Of a DNA stretch of 64,000 nucleotides, positions 45,692 through 55,416 are shown piece by piece. The position numbers and the translations under genes were made by a program. This DNA is from UBA6059 sp040219045 (GTDB taxonomy: Bacteria; Bacteroidota; Bacteroidia; Cytophagales; Cyclobacteriaceae), in NCBI GenBank assembly GCA_965229505.1, contig OZ245881.1:5270001-5334000 (forward strand), given 5' to 3'. The stretch's first letter is position 1, and the number at the start of each line of letters is the position of its first letter. The notes beneath the pieces were generated by a model. That model searched no databases and was not told where the DNA came from. It saw only the letters and a list, made by a program, of their open reading frames with translations.

Positions 45692-46338
45692 TTGACGGCT
45701 TTCACCCCTATGATCACGGGGTAGCGCATATCATAACTATCCAGGTCCTTACGACTCAGCTCATGACTGGCATAACCATATAAAAATGCAGCCGCAGATT
45801 TGATATTACCATAAGTGATCACCTCCAATTCAGATAATTCTCCCGCACCTTCGAATAGTCTACGGATTGACATTTCGGTAAACGACCAATACTGTCCCCA
45901 ACTTTCATAATCTTCAACACTTATTGGAGTGATGCCAGGAACTGTTGCAAGAATGGTCCCACCCGGTTTCACCAAGCGAATAGAGTTTGCTATGGCACTT
46001 TGAGCATCATAGATAAATTGATACGTTTGTGGAATGATAAAGCAATCTGCAATCCCCTCTTCAACACTATGAGGCAAAGCTAGGTCAGCAATGATTTCAT
46101 GACCAGATTCAGTACTATAGTGTAGTACTTTAGAAGTATTTACTTGATTTCCATAATTCAATGAATAGTCCTTACCACCAACCTCAATAATATCTCCTGT
46201 GATACAATTTTGATGGATGGATAGAAATTTTTCGATATAATATCGATCGACAGGCTGTCCTCGATCAAAACCGAACTCATCTGAAACAGGACGAGTGGAA
46301 AGACGGCTCGTCTTCAATAAATCTAGCAGACTACTCAA
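45688..46338 (-). CDS. Methyltransferase-like protein
   Basis: A 216-residue class I methyltransferase-like protein. GDIIEVGGKDYSLNYG is a weak motif I (acid and glycine rich but without the usual GxGxG), IRLVKPGGTILATVPGI is the post-IV strand, and SWGQYWSFTEMSIRRLFEGA matches glycan-associated methyltransferases. The degenerate motif I leaves the SAM-binding role uncertain. It overlaps the sulfotransferase gene by 8 nt. Confidence 0.8.
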   Translation of the reverse strand: MSSLLDLLKTSRLSTRPVSDEFGFDRGQPVDRYYIEKFLSIHQNCITGDIIEVGGKDYSLNYGNQVNTSKVLHYSTESGHEIIADLALPHSVEEGIADCFIIPQTYQFIYDAQSAIANSIRLVKPGGTILATVPGITPISVEDYESWGQYWSFTEMSIRRLFEGAGELSELEVITYGNIKSAAAFLYGYASHELSRKDLDSYDMRYPVIIGVKAVK

Positions 46339-46966
46339 AATGATAATCGAATAAGCTTATCTCTTCTGCATATTTTCTACATACAAAGTCGTGAGTTTTT
46401 TTGCAATAGGCAGGTCTATAATCGACTACTCCCCTATCGAGCAGATGTGGTATTTCACCTTTCAAACCTAGCTTACTGCTGATGTGTATCATATCACTAT
46501 CCAGCTTCTCAAATCGCCCTACAAAATCTAATTTGATTCTTCCCTTTCTGTTCTTTAACCAAGTCAATTGAGGTTGGAGTGCCCAGTGGTCACCAAAAAC
46601 ATCCAAATATTCTTTAAATGTTAATCCTGCTGGAACACCATTGAGCATTCTTTGACGTTCATCCTCCATGGTATTTCTATACCAGCTATGCACTCTAGCC
46701 CAAGGATTTCTTACAATTGAAAACTTAAAATACTTTCGGAATTGCTTCCTAGAGAGGTCAGGATGATAATTGACCTCCTTTCCAAGTAATATATTTATAC
46801 TTACACGACATTCATCTATTAAAGACAAAGGTTGAATTTCGCACAGTGGCCGGTGATCCTGAACACCTAGCTCTAATTTATTAAATCCACCAAGTAATTT
46901 TTCAATACTAGTTCCTCCAGTTTTAGGAATATGAGTGAATATGCATCCATACTTATGCGAAATCAT
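46331..46966 (-). CDS. Sulfotransferase family 2-like protein
   Basis: A 211-residue protein with the 5'-phosphosulfate-binding motif IFTHIPKTGGTSIEKLLG at the N terminus and the 3'-phosphate-binding FSIVRNPWARVHSWYRNT in the middle, both typical of carbohydrate sulfotransferases. It is the second sulfotransferase in the locus and differs in family from the one at 43053, so two positions on the glycan may be sulfated. It is followed after 8 nt overlap by the methyltransferase-like gene. Confidence 0.9.
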   Translation of the reverse strand: MISHKYGCIFTHIPKTGGTSIEKLLGGFNKLELGVQDHRPLCEIQPLSLIDECRVSINILLGKEVNYHPDLSRKQFRKYFKFSIVRNPWARVHSWYRNTMEDERQRMLNGVPAGLTFKEYLDVFGDHWALQPQLTWLKNRKGRIKLDFVGRFEKLDSDMIHISSKLGLKGEIPHLLDRGVVDYRPAYCKKTHDFVCRKYAEEISLFDYHFE

Positions 46967-46970
46967 TAAT

Positions 46971-47807
46971 TTACAGAGATAAAATACGCTTAATCTTACG
47001 AAAAGGCATCAATAATATACTACCTATCTGATAATCTCTCGTCTGCATTACTTGATTTCTACCTAGTTCTAGTATTTTTTGATCTCTTTCTTCCATTACC
47101 AGTTGGTAGTAGAGTTCAGTATCCAAGCCTCTTCTGTCACAGGCGTCAAATCTGGCCATCCATGCCCAATACCCTGCTTTTCGTCTATTACTATAATTGG
47201 AAATTGAATTAGGATGATTTCTATAATAATAGAGCGGTTCAGGAATATGACAAACGGTTCCTACTTCCTCAAGACGCAGAACCAAGTCTCTGTCTACTGC
47301 TCTTTTAAAATCAAGGTTAATTCCCAATGTTCTAAAGTAAGCACTATTACTAAAAACAGTGAAATGGTTAGGCGTTTTACCAATTATTAAAGTGTCTTCA
47401 GTGTGTACTCCTTGTCTTATCAGAGTACATGCAGATAGTCTATCATCACAAGAATAATGATCAGTGTAGACAAGACTTATTGTTTTATCTGACATATAGG
47501 GTTTGCTTGTTTGCTGAAGCGCTTCAGGAGCCAAGGCATCATCCGGATCCAAGAACCCGCATAATTCGCCATTTGCTTCAGAAATGCATTTATGCTTAGC
47601 ATACGCTACCCCTTTATTCTCAGCTGATTCTATCAAGCGAATTCGTTCATCATTATATTCTTTAATGATAGCTACCGAATTGTCGAGGCTGCCGTCATCG
47701 TATATGATCAATTCCCAATTTGCGTAGGTCTGGTCAATAACAGACTGTATGCTCTGTCCTATAAACTCGGCGTTATTAAAGTTGGCCATTAATACTGAAA
47801 AAAGCAT
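46971..47807 (-). CDS. Glycosyltransferase family 2
   Basis: A 278-residue GT-A enzyme with FSVLMANFNNAEFIGQSIQS, LIIYDDGSLDNS, NKGVAYAKHKCISEANGE and CGFLDPDDALAPEA. The DPDD metal motif is a common GT2 variant. The acceptor part has FKRAVDRDLVLRLEEVG. It is soluble and acts on the lipid-linked precursor. Confidence 0.92.
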   Translation of the reverse strand: MLFSVLMANFNNAEFIGQSIQSVIDQTYANWELIIYDDGSLDNSVAIIKEYNDERIRLIESAENKGVAYAKHKCISEANGELCGFLDPDDALAPEALQQTSKPYMSDKTISLVYTDHYSCDDRLSACTLIRQGVHTEDTLIIGKTPNHFTVFSNSAYFRTLGINLDFKRAVDRDLVLRLEEVGTVCHIPEPLYYYRNHPNSISNYSNRRKAGYWAWMARFDACDRRGLDTELYYQLVMEERDQKILELGRNQVMQTRDYQIGSILLMPFRKIKRILSL

Positions 47808-47839
47808 AAATTAGCTAAAGTCTAATAACCAAAACAATT

Positions 47840-48901
47840 TCAAGAGACTAAATCCATATACGCACTAACATGTTCATTCATGATGTGATTTAGATTCCAC
47901 TCACGCAAAGCTAAATCTCGGTTGTAATCACCATGACATTTTTCAGATAACCGAAAGCCATCTTCAATGGCATGAGCCAAACTCTTATAGTCTAGCGGAT
48001 TAAAAACGGGATTTCCGGTAGACTTTGCTATTTGTCCCACTACTCCTCTATCTGGAGCTACAACCACATTCCCAAAGGTAAATGCCAATGCTAAATTACC
48101 AGAATTTAAATTTTCAAATCTCGGTATTATTACAAGATCTACTGCACTGAAAAGAACGAGCATTTCACTTTCATCTATATATCCGTTCTGTAAAATAAGG
48201 TCTGGTACTTGAACCCTTCGACGTAGACCTGACAAAACTCTCTCAAATAATGTGTTTTTAAAATCCATCCTGCTGCCCGCTACAATAAGACGACCATCAG
48301 ACTTTTTAGCAAACCTGTAGCCATTCAAGAGCAAGTCAAATTCTTGCTGTCTTCGTATTTTACCAAAGCATAGGCATATATTCAAAGAAGTATCAAGATT
48401 TAATTTTTTTCTGGCTTTGTCCTTATCGATAGGAACAAGTTGGGTATTGTAGATTGGATGAGGAATGATTACTTGATAAGCCTCGACATGATATTTTGAT
48501 TCAAAGTACACCTGAGAATAAAGTCCCATATGAATGATCAAATCAGCTGCTTCATAGACAGCACGATAAAGTCTTTCCGAGCAAGTCATACTCCAATCAT
48601 GTGGTTTAAAGTTATGAATGGTGACTACAAACTTTGTTTTGATCTTTTTACTTTTTAGTAATACTTCAAGTCTGTTTAATTCACCTTCATTAGGTTCAGT
48701 CCAATTGAACAGTGCCTCAGGCCAATGTATGTGGCATATCTCCGGATGAAAATTCTCTTCCCAAAAAAAATCAATGCCCCATAAAACCGAACTAATTGAT
48801 TCATGCTTGCATAACTCTCCATAGGATTGAGAAATGAGCGGATTGATCTCATGGCGCGGTACTGCAATAACCAGTGAATCTATTTTTTTAATTGACTTCA
48901 A
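47840..48901 (-). CDS. Glycosyltransferase, GT-B type
   Basis: A 353-residue GT-B-like protein. The acceptor side has ICHIHWPEALFNWTEP, the donor side CLCFGKIRRQQEFDLLL (read as ICLCFGKIRRQQ in frame) and RLIVAGSRMDF; the usual EGFG signature is replaced by RFENLNSGNLALAFTFGNVV, as in GT4-like branches such as the Bacteroidota amylovoran-type enzymes. The donor is unknown. Confidence 0.83.
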   Translation of the reverse strand: MKSIKKIDSLVIAVPRHEINPLISQSYGELCKHESISSVLWGIDFFWEENFHPEICHIHWPEALFNWTEPNEGELNRLEVLLKSKKIKTKFVVTIHNFKPHDWSMTCSERLYRAVYEAADLIIHMGLYSQVYFESKYHVEAYQVIIPHPIYNTQLVPIDKDKARKKLNLDTSLNICLCFGKIRRQQEFDLLLNGYRFAKKSDGRLIVAGSRMDFKNTLFERVLSGLRRRVQVPDLILQNGYIDESEMLVLFSAVDLVIIPRFENLNSGNLALAFTFGNVVVAPDRGVVGQIAKSTGNPVFNPLDYKSLAHAIEDGFRLSEKCHGDYNRDLALREWNLNHIMNEHVSAYMDLVS

Positions 48902-48918
48902 CTATTACTTCATAAGAA

Positions 48919-49698
48919 CTACTTTCTTATGAATATAAGAATAATAAACGTATAGCTTAAACCAAGTCTACTCCAAGTCACTACACGTTCTTTACACTCC
49001 ATGTCTAAATTGCTTGCGAGCTCGAGATCATGGGATGACGCTACCCTAACCAATTTCTTAATCTCGTTTGTGTCAAAAATCAAAACATCAGAATCATACG
49101 CGGACAAACCCTCTGTATCTACTTTATCACAAAAGAAATCTGTTGAGATAATAAGTGTTCCTCCTGGCTTGATAACTCTACTCATTTCCTTGAAAAACTG
49201 ACTCCACTCAACACCGTGTTCTATAACACTTAAGCAAGTTATCGCATCAAAGAAGCCATTTTTGAATCTGGATTTAGTAATGTCACATGGTTCATAGCGA
49301 ATGCTACCCAGATTAAAGGGTTTCGAGAAGACTAAATTGCCAACAAATATATTCCTAAAGCCAAATAAGAATAGGTTTTGAGCCATTCTTGAATAAAGTT
49401 CACCGCCTGCATCAAGGATCACCGCAGACTTACTGTGCCTATCCAGTATTTCTTGGATGGCAATTAGCATATCCCAGTTTTTTGGAGTGTCTTCATGTGT
49501 AATGAAGCCATTTCGCCGTAATTCAGAAGTTGCAAATTCCACTTCTGATTGCGACTGTAACACAGTCTTCATTTTGGAGATATCAAGTTTCCGAGCCGGA
49601 ATTACTAGATTATACTTTTTTCTTAAAAATCGTTTATAGCCCCAATTAGTTGAAATCAGAAGGTTTCCGATATATTTTCTAATTCTATTCAACTCCAT
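48919..49698 (-). CDS. Class I SAM-dependent methyltransferase
   Basis: A 259-residue methyltransferase of the Methyltransf_11 type. Motif I is SAVILDAGGELYSRMAQ, and the later strands are FDAITCLSVIEHGVEW and VIKPGGTLIISTDFFCDK. The N-terminal ~90 residues (basic) may contact the acceptor. It overlaps the upstream GT2 gene by 10 nt. Sugar methylation is the probable role. Confidence 0.86.
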   Translation of the reverse strand: MELNRIRKYIGNLLISTNWGYKRFLRKKYNLVIPARKLDISKMKTVLQSQSEVEFATSELRRNGFITHEDTPKNWDMLIAIQEILDRHSKSAVILDAGGELYSRMAQNLFLFGFRNIFVGNLVFSKPFNLGSIRYEPCDITKSRFKNGFFDAITCLSVIEHGVEWSQFFKEMSRVIKPGGTLIISTDFFCDKVDTEGLSAYDSDVLIFDTNEIKKLVRVASSHDLELASNLDMECKERVVTWSRLGLSYTFIILIFIRK

Positions 49699-50672
49699 TC
49701 TTCAATTGACCTATTTGCCGTTTTCATCTTTCTAAATATCATATTCCTTATAATCTGCCCCGTTCTCATCCAATAAAAACTCTTGAATAAAGTTACTGGA
49801 AACCTAATTCCAACAAGGCTCCAAAACACAATCGTTGGATATGGACGAGTGAAAATCCTGGAGTAACAATTCAACATACTAAAATAGGTCACTATCCGAT
49901 TATAGCTTAATTGATTCTCTGAGCTAATCCACGAAACCATACTCAAGGCAATACCTTTCTGAGTCTCAGCTAACTTACTTTTGGTAGTGTGAATTGAGTT
50001 TGAATTGTGAATTACCCTATGAGCTACAGGGCTTTCGATGATTCCAGGAACTAGCCTACTCGTTCCAGAAATTCGGTAGAATAAATGTGTGTCTTCTCCA
50101 ACAAGATTTGAAATAAATATACCTGCTTTTTTAAACACCCTCTTTCTAACAGTTAAGCCAGATATATGAAATTGACCATTATTTTGCCATATCAGTGATT
50201 CAAATAGATCATCTGGATCTATGTATTTATTCAATGTCAAGAGTTCAGGTTCTTTCGCCTTTACGAACAAGTCTTGATAATCTGGTGATAGACAAACTGA
50301 TTTCACTGCATTGTATACGCCATCAATATCGGAATTCTCTAATAGTATCATTTCTTGATCGAATCTGTTAGGCAGAAAATAATCATCAGCATCTAAAAAA
50401 GACACGAATTCAAAAGACGCAGATAACAATCCAAGATTCCGACTATCAGATACTCCTCTGTTCTGATTGTATTTATGAGTCAACAGCTTCACTTTCGAAA
50501 ATTGTTGACTTAAACTGAAACATCTCTTGTAAGAATCATCAGTAGATCCATCTTCAACGAGAATAATTTCACCTACGCATTCTAAGTTAAGCGCAGACAA
50601 GGTGGCTTTTTCAACAAATTCTCCAGCATTATAAACTGGTATTATAACTGAAACTTTAAAATTTTCAATCAC
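49689..50672 (-). CDS. Glycosyltransferase family 2
   Basis: A 327-residue GT-A enzyme with KVSVIIPVYNAGEFVEKATL, EIILVEDGSTDDSYKRC, NRGVSDSRNLGLLSASFE and VSFLDADDYFLPNRFD. A hydrophobic helix near the C terminus (YPTIVFWSLVGIRFPVTLF) may attach it to the membrane. It overlaps both flanking genes. Confidence 0.92.
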   Translation of the reverse strand: MIENFKVSVIIPVYNAGEFVEKATLSALNLECVGEIILVEDGSTDDSYKRCFSLSQQFSKVKLLTHKYNQNRGVSDSRNLGLLSASFEFVSFLDADDYFLPNRFDQEMILLENSDIDGVYNAVKSVCLSPDYQDLFVKAKEPELLTLNKYIDPDDLFESLIWQNNGQFHISGLTVRKRVFKKAGIFISNLVGEDTHLFYRISGTSRLVPGIIESPVAHRVIHNSNSIHTTKSKLAETQKGIALSMVSWISSENQLSYNRIVTYFSMLNCYSRIFTRPYPTIVFWSLVGIRFPVTLFKSFYWMRTGQIIRNMIFRKMKTANRSIEEWS

Positions 50673-51481
50673 TGATCAAATCTTCGTCGCATGAATCCAC
50701 AAAAACAATTTCTAATTGTACCTAATACATAGCTTGGATGGCTCAGGTAAAACCAAAGTACGCTGAATTGTGCAAACCCAAAATCGTAACATACATACCA
50801 CATATAGCTATACCATTTATAATAAGACTGACGTATTAGGTCAACTTGACTCTTCGTAATGTCAGGTCTGTTCACGCTAACTCCATCGAGATTGAAAATT
50901 GAAATCACTTGGTCATTAAGCTTGAACTTGGCACCAATTTTAATTTGACAATAAAGATAGAATTCTACATCCGCAGCAATTGAATATGTTGTCTGATATA
51001 GACGTGGTGGGTCTTTAAATAGTCTTGAATGGAAAAAGCTACTTGAGTGTCGTAGCGTATCGCTAAAAAAAAATGTCTTGCCAACATGTAATGGGGCTAA
51101 CCATGTATAGTGTCCGCCATCTTTCTTGAAATACTTTATATGACCGTATACTATGTCATTATATCCATTAAGGGATTCCCAAACTTTACTTATTACATTA
51201 TCAGAATAGAAATAATCACCCCCATTTAAGAACAATAGGTATTCACCATTAGATAGTTCCACACCTTTATTCATGGCATCATATATTCCATTGTCACTTT
51301 CGCTAACTAACAAATCAATGTGTGATTCGTATTTTTCTAGTATTGACAGGGTTGAATCAGTAGATCCTCCATCAATCACGATCCATTCAAACTTATTATA
51401 GGACTGATTTATAATACTTTCAGCAGTATACTTTATCCGTTGTTGCTCATTTAAACAAACTGTTATTATACTTAAAACCAC
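50669..51481 (-). CDS. Glycosyltransferase family 2
   Basis: A 270-residue GT-A enzyme: LSIITVCLNEQQRIKYTAES, FEWIVIDGGSTDSTLSIL, SDNGIYDAMNKGVELSNGEY and LLFLNGGDYFYSDN, where NGGD replaces the usual DADD. This GIYDAMNKG subtype matches the enzyme at 20219-20956. It overlaps the next gene by 4 nt. Confidence 0.92.
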   Translation of the reverse strand: MVLSIITVCLNEQQRIKYTAESIINQSYNKFEWIVIDGGSTDSTLSILEKYESHIDLLVSESDNGIYDAMNKGVELSNGEYLLFLNGGDYFYSDNVISKVWESLNGYNDIVYGHIKYFKKDGGHYTWLAPLHVGKTFFFSDTLRHSSSFFHSRLFKDPPRLYQTTYSIAADVEFYLYCQIKIGAKFKLNDQVISIFNLDGVSVNRPDITKSQVDLIRQSYYKWYSYMWYVCYDFGFAQFSVLWFYLSHPSYVLGTIRNCFCGFMRRRFDQ

Positions 51482-51517
51482 CGTTCAATTAGACAATCAA
51501 TATCAAAATAATTATGG

Positions 51518-52267
51518 CTATACACTGATAAGAGAGCTTGTAGTCTTTAAAACAATTGTGTTACGATAGTACATTACACGGCTGAAATCTCCCTTTTCAA
51601 TAAGATTATCTACAACACTGACCAATTCGGGGAAATCACCTGAATAGTCATCGAAAATAACCAGTGCTCCTTCAACCAACAAGGGAAAAAACAGCTCTAT
51701 ATCCTTTTCAACTCCCTTCTTTGAATGATCTCCATCTATAAATAGGAACCTAAAACTATTATCACTAATATGCAGCAAAGCGTCATGGTTTGGCATATCA
51801 AGCACATTAACATAATCTCGTACTTGACACGAATTCAGATTGTCCAAGAATAGTGTTTTAATATCGCTTAAATCATCTTCCCCTACCTTATAGAAATGCT
51901 CCTTTCCTCTATTTCCCTTGAAATGGTCTACCGCATACAGACTCCCATTTCTAGAATCTTTAACAGCATTAGCCAAAAAAACAGTTGATCTTCCTAGCCA
52001 TGAACCAATTTCCAGGACGTCACCTTTTTCGTCTTGGAGATAACATAATGTATACAAAAATCTAGCGGAATCTATTGAAATCATTCCTTGTATCTGAGCA
52101 CCTATTATGGTTATAGTCTCCAAATTCGGTATTCTGTCGTTTTGAATTCTAACATCGTGGCGGTTGACACTTCTTTCATCATCTACTATTATTTCCTTAG
52201 ATAAATTATATCCTAAAAATCTGAAAACATTTAGTACAATGCCTTTTATAAATTTCATAAATATCAA
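51518..52267 (-). CDS. Class I SAM-dependent methyltransferase, Methyltransf_24/CmcI-like
   Basis: A 249-residue methyltransferase with GDVLEIGSWLGRSTVFLANA (motif I), SLYAVDHFKGNRGKEHF (acidic second strand), FLFIDGDHSKKGVEKDI and EGALVIFDDYSGDF. These match cephalosporin-hydroxylase-like and Methyltransf_24 proteins common in glycan loci. It lies between two glycosyltransferase genes with spacers of 36 and 8 nt. Confidence 0.9.
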   Translation of the reverse strand: MIFMKFIKGIVLNVFRFLGYNLSKEIIVDDERSVNRHDVRIQNDRIPNLETITIIGAQIQGMISIDSARFLYTLCYLQDEKGDVLEIGSWLGRSTVFLANAVKDSRNGSLYAVDHFKGNRGKEHFYKVGEDDLSDIKTLFLDNLNSCQVRDYVNVLDMPNHDALLHISDNSFRFLFIDGDHSKKGVEKDIELFFPLLVEGALVIFDDYSGDFPELVSVVDNLIEKGDFSRVMYYRNTIVLKTTSSLISV

Positions 52268-52275
52268 TTAATCGC

Positions 52276-53550
52276 TTAAACTATTGATTCGTATAGATTC
52301 ACGTATTTTTTCACCTGCGTATCAGGGCTGAATCTTTTACTTGCCAACTGAGAAATTTCATGCGTATTATAACCTGCTTGATTTTCAAAAAATTCGATAA
52401 TACTTAAACACAAGTCTTCTGAAGATATTTTATCAGTCAAAATCCCAGACTTTCCATTCTCAATCATCTCAGATACTCCTCCAATATTAAAACCAACGGC
52501 CGGTGTACCACAGCATAATGACTCCAACAGCGTATTTGGCAGGTTATCTTCTAACGAGGGAAGGACAAATAAATCAGCAGCATTGTAAATCACACTCATC
52601 AATAACTCGTCCCTAATAACACCCAAATTCACACAATTGATACCCTCGGAAATGCTAATTTCATCTCGTCCCACTACACACAGTTGTAGGTTTGGTAGGC
52701 TAAGTCTTTCAAGTGCCTTAAGTAATATTTTAAATCCCTTTCTATTTATTTTAATGTGATCAGCAACAAAGAGAATCACTTTACTTTCTACATTCAAACC
52801 CAACAATTCTCTACAAAAGACGGCATCTCGGACCTTAAACACATTTATATCGACCGAATTATAAATTTTTGTGACAGGAAAATCGGATAGCACTTCACTA
52901 TTTTTGACCAAATCCTTCATCCAATCACTTAGTACAACTATTCTCAAATTTCTGAACCTTTTTAGAACTTCAATTTTCAATGAAAGATTCTTCCTAGTCC
53001 AATAATCTTCCTGCTGACTAATGCTACGTATTAAAGGTATACCCGAACTATCAACTCCAAAGTATTCTTCAGGATAGTGGTTACCTCCACTAAAGGGATT
53101 AATATCATGAAGTGTCCAAACCACGGGCTTGCTGATATTAGCAAAAAAATTTTGATAGTCTAGAAAACCCGCGACCCAATGAAGGTTTACAACATCAGCA
53201 TTTTTTATCAAATCGGACTCGACCAATCTATAGTCAGTCTGAGGAAAATGAAAAGAATCAAGCCCTTGATCTCGGCTATTAATGAAGGTCAACCTTGGAT
53301 CTTGATAAGTTCGAGGTTTGTAAAGATGAAGCTCGTTCAACAAAAGTCTTACTTTACGACTAATCTTCTGCCGAGTATCAAGAGGTTTTGGCACATGAAT
53401 GTGTCCTTCACTACCAACGATGGTCATATCTGTCTTTTCTAATAGTAGAAGTTTAGAATGACACCCATGCTCTAAAAGGTTTTTATGTAACCTAATGCAT
53501 GCATTTGCTGCTCCTCCCCTATCATAAGTGTTTACTAATCCTATATTCAT
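52276..53550 (-). CDS. Glycosyltransferase family 4
   Basis: A 424-residue GT-B enzyme. The glycine loop YDRGGAANACIRLHKNL and VVWTLHDINPFSGGNHYPEE are typical of the WcaC/colanic-acid-like acceptor domain; the donor side has FVADHIKINRKGFKILLKAL and the signature SLEDNLPNTLLESLCCGTP. It starts 2 nt before the nucleotidyltransferase-fold gene and is probably expressed with it. Confidence 0.93.
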   Translation of the reverse strand: MNIGLVNTYDRGGAANACIRLHKNLLEHGCHSKLLLLEKTDMTIVGSEGHIHVPKPLDTRQKISRKVRLLLNELHLYKPRTYQDPRLTFINSRDQGLDSFHFPQTDYRLVESDLIKNADVVNLHWVAGFLDYQNFFANISKPVVWTLHDINPFSGGNHYPEEYFGVDSSGIPLIRSISQQEDYWTRKNLSLKIEVLKRFRNLRIVVLSDWMKDLVKNSEVLSDFPVTKIYNSVDINVFKVRDAVFCRELLGLNVESKVILFVADHIKINRKGFKILLKALERLSLPNLQLCVVGRDEISISEGINCVNLGVIRDELLMSVIYNAADLFVLPSLEDNLPNTLLESLCCGTPAVGFNIGGVSEMIENGKSGILTDKISSEDLCLSIIEFFENQAGYNTHEISQLASKRFSPDTQVKKYVNLYESIV

Positions 53551-53552
53551 GC

Positions 53553-54443
53553 CTAAAACCCTAGAATATCTACACCTGTGAACCTCTCCCTAATCGAAAC
53601 AAATTCGCTATAAGTCATATCCTCCAATTTTTCCACCAAACTGATAGTCCCCTTGAGAGCCAAGAAATAGTCAGATGGTAATCCCATTGAAATTCCTTGT
53701 TTCTTGATGTTATAACTTACTCCCCTCTTCGTGTAATAGGTCACTTTGGGAGTAATAATACGCCTTGGATATTGCACTAAATTTGCTCTTTTCTTTTCTT
53801 GGATATGCACAATGCTCTGAATCTTAGAGAACAAGTCCATTATCATTTTAAGGTCTGGATTTCCTCCTAACGAACACATATGTCGAACTTGATTGTTCTG
53901 ATTATGCAGTTTAAGGGAAAACTGAGTTCTTAGCTCCTCATCAGATGATTCTATTGTTCTAATAATATTTTTAAGGAGTAGGAGCACATATCTCAACGAA
54001 ACCTCATCAGTCGCTTCATGCAATCTGAATAGAAGTTTATAAAAAAATATATTCCAGGACAATTGTACCCTCGTATCAAATATCCACGGTGACTCAAACG
54101 AACAAGCAGTACCATCTAAAAAGTTTAGATTTTCAGCAGAATGAAATAGAGGTAGATACCGAAGATTGCTCTCAGTAACAATCATCGGCCTATGAAAAAA
54201 ACAATAATCTGTGTTTGGAATACCTTTAATGCAATCTAGAATACGTCTTTCATTGGACTCAAAGTTCTTTTCACTTTTCAAAACAACCAATAAATCAATG
54301 TCTGAAATTCCTGGAAAAGAAATGCTCCCAAACTGGTATAAACTCAATACACTTTCAATCTTCCTCAAGCTATTTTTGACATCTTGAAGACATTGTTCAT
54401 ACTGCGAAATAGACAGTCCCCTTAGATCGTTAACGAGCTTCAC
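53553..54443 (-). CDS. Nucleotidyltransferase-fold protein of unknown role (copy 2)
   Basis: A 296-residue protein whose N-terminal ~90 residues have the polymerase-beta-type active-site pattern: FGSISFPGISDIDLLVVL, with the GS pair followed by Asp-x-Asp (D-I-D) on the next strand. The rest is helical and lacks recognisable motifs. Family members transfer a nucleotide to small molecules or proteins. It overlaps the neighbouring nucleotidyltransferase-fold gene by 14 nt, so the two proteins are produced together. I do not know their substrate; sugars or the glycan terminus are only guesses. Confidence 0.75.
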   Translation of the reverse strand: MKLVNDLRGLSISQYEQCLQDVKNSLRKIESVLSLYQFGSISFPGISDIDLLVVLKSEKNFESNERRILDCIKGIPNTDYCFFHRPMIVTESNLRYLPLFHSAENLNFLDGTACSFESPWIFDTRVQLSWNIFFYKLLFRLHEATDEVSLRYVLLLLKNIIRTIESSDEELRTQFSLKLHNQNNQVRHMCSLGGNPDLKMIMDLFSKIQSIVHIQEKKRANLVQYPRRIITPKVTYYTKRGVSYNIKKQGISMGLPSDYFLALKGTISLVEKLEDMTYSEFVSIRERFTGVDILGF

Positions 54444-55416
54444 TCAATAATGTCTTTACAAAGTTGTTAAAATACTTAAAGTCATCATGAGATAAATTAA
54501 CCAGTGCTAAAGCCTCATTGACATGATACTTCGGAGAGATCGACCTTGAAATAAACTCTAATTGATTTCTTGTAAATTTAATTCCCTTCAACATTCTAAA
54601 TAAATGATAGTATGTTTGAATGAATCTTAGCGTATGCCAATTATTCCGAAGCACTGTTGTCCATTCGATAACCCTTAAAGACCTCTCGTCCAATATGACA
54701 TCCGCTGAATTTAAGGCATTTCTTTTACTCAAATCAATCCCCTTGACCTGATACAATAAGGGTATTATAAGGGCAATACTGGATATTAATTCCTTTAGGT
54801 AAAATGCACGTAAGCCTTTTTTAAACAACTCTTCAGAATACTTTTCAACTGTTCTCAGCTGTATTTTCAATATCTCTTTTTGTCCTATCGAACTTGCACT
54901 ATGATCCACATGGATAAGCAAGTTAATATCCCTACCGATACTTACAGAGCCTTCGAAAACCACAAGTGGCATTATGGATTCGTTGTAGAATTCCAATTCC
55001 GATTCGAAAAACAACCAATGCCCATGATGTTGCAATGGATCTACAAATTGAAAATACCTAGATAAAGTATCGAGTTTCTTAACAACAAACAAATAGATCT
55101 CATAAGACTGAAAAGTCTCCTTTCTTATGATAACAAAGTCATCAATATCCGACTCCAGAGTAAAGCTATTATCAGCATAACTTCCTAGAATTATCAAATC
55201 AAAGTAGGGACAATTATTATAAATCTTTGAGACACCATCCAAGACATAGTTTGATTCTTGAGGTCGCCTTATTGATATCTTTGATGTTTTCTTAGTTGTT
55301 GAAGCTCTTTCTTGTAAAGATAATTCTGAGTATAAAACCTTCAGTTCTTTGCTATTAATTTGTTTTCCACCATTAAATGAGTCGAGTGCCTTATTTAGTA
55401 GACTAAGCCGATTCAT
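54430..55416 (-). CDS. Nucleotidyltransferase-fold protein of unknown role (copy 1)
   Basis: A 328-residue protein with an exact GSx10DxD signature: ILGSYADNSFTLESDIDDFV near residues 75-95. The C-terminal two thirds are helical (YSEELFKKGLRAFYLKELIS) and rich in Leu and Ile. It is 14 nt into the ATP-binding subunit gene (overlap) and followed by a second nucleotidyltransferase-fold protein with a similar plan. Such proteins are unusual beside Wzt. They may add a nucleotide or phospho-group to a glycan component, or regulate the exporter. Confidence 0.78.
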   Translation of the reverse strand: MNRLSLLNKALDSFNGGKQINSKELKVLYSELSLQERASTTKKTSKISIRRPQESNYVLDGVSKIYNNCPYFDLIILGSYADNSFTLESDIDDFVIIRKETFQSYEIYLFVVKKLDTLSRYFQFVDPLQHHGHWLFFESELEFYNESIMPLVVFEGSVSIGRDINLLIHVDHSASSIGQKEILKIQLRTVEKYSEELFKKGLRAFYLKELISSIALIIPLLYQVKGIDLSKRNALNSADVILDERSLRVIEWTTVLRNNWHTLRFIQTYYHLFRMLKGIKFTRNQLEFISRSISPKYHVNEALALVNLSHDDFKYFNNFVKTLLSEAR

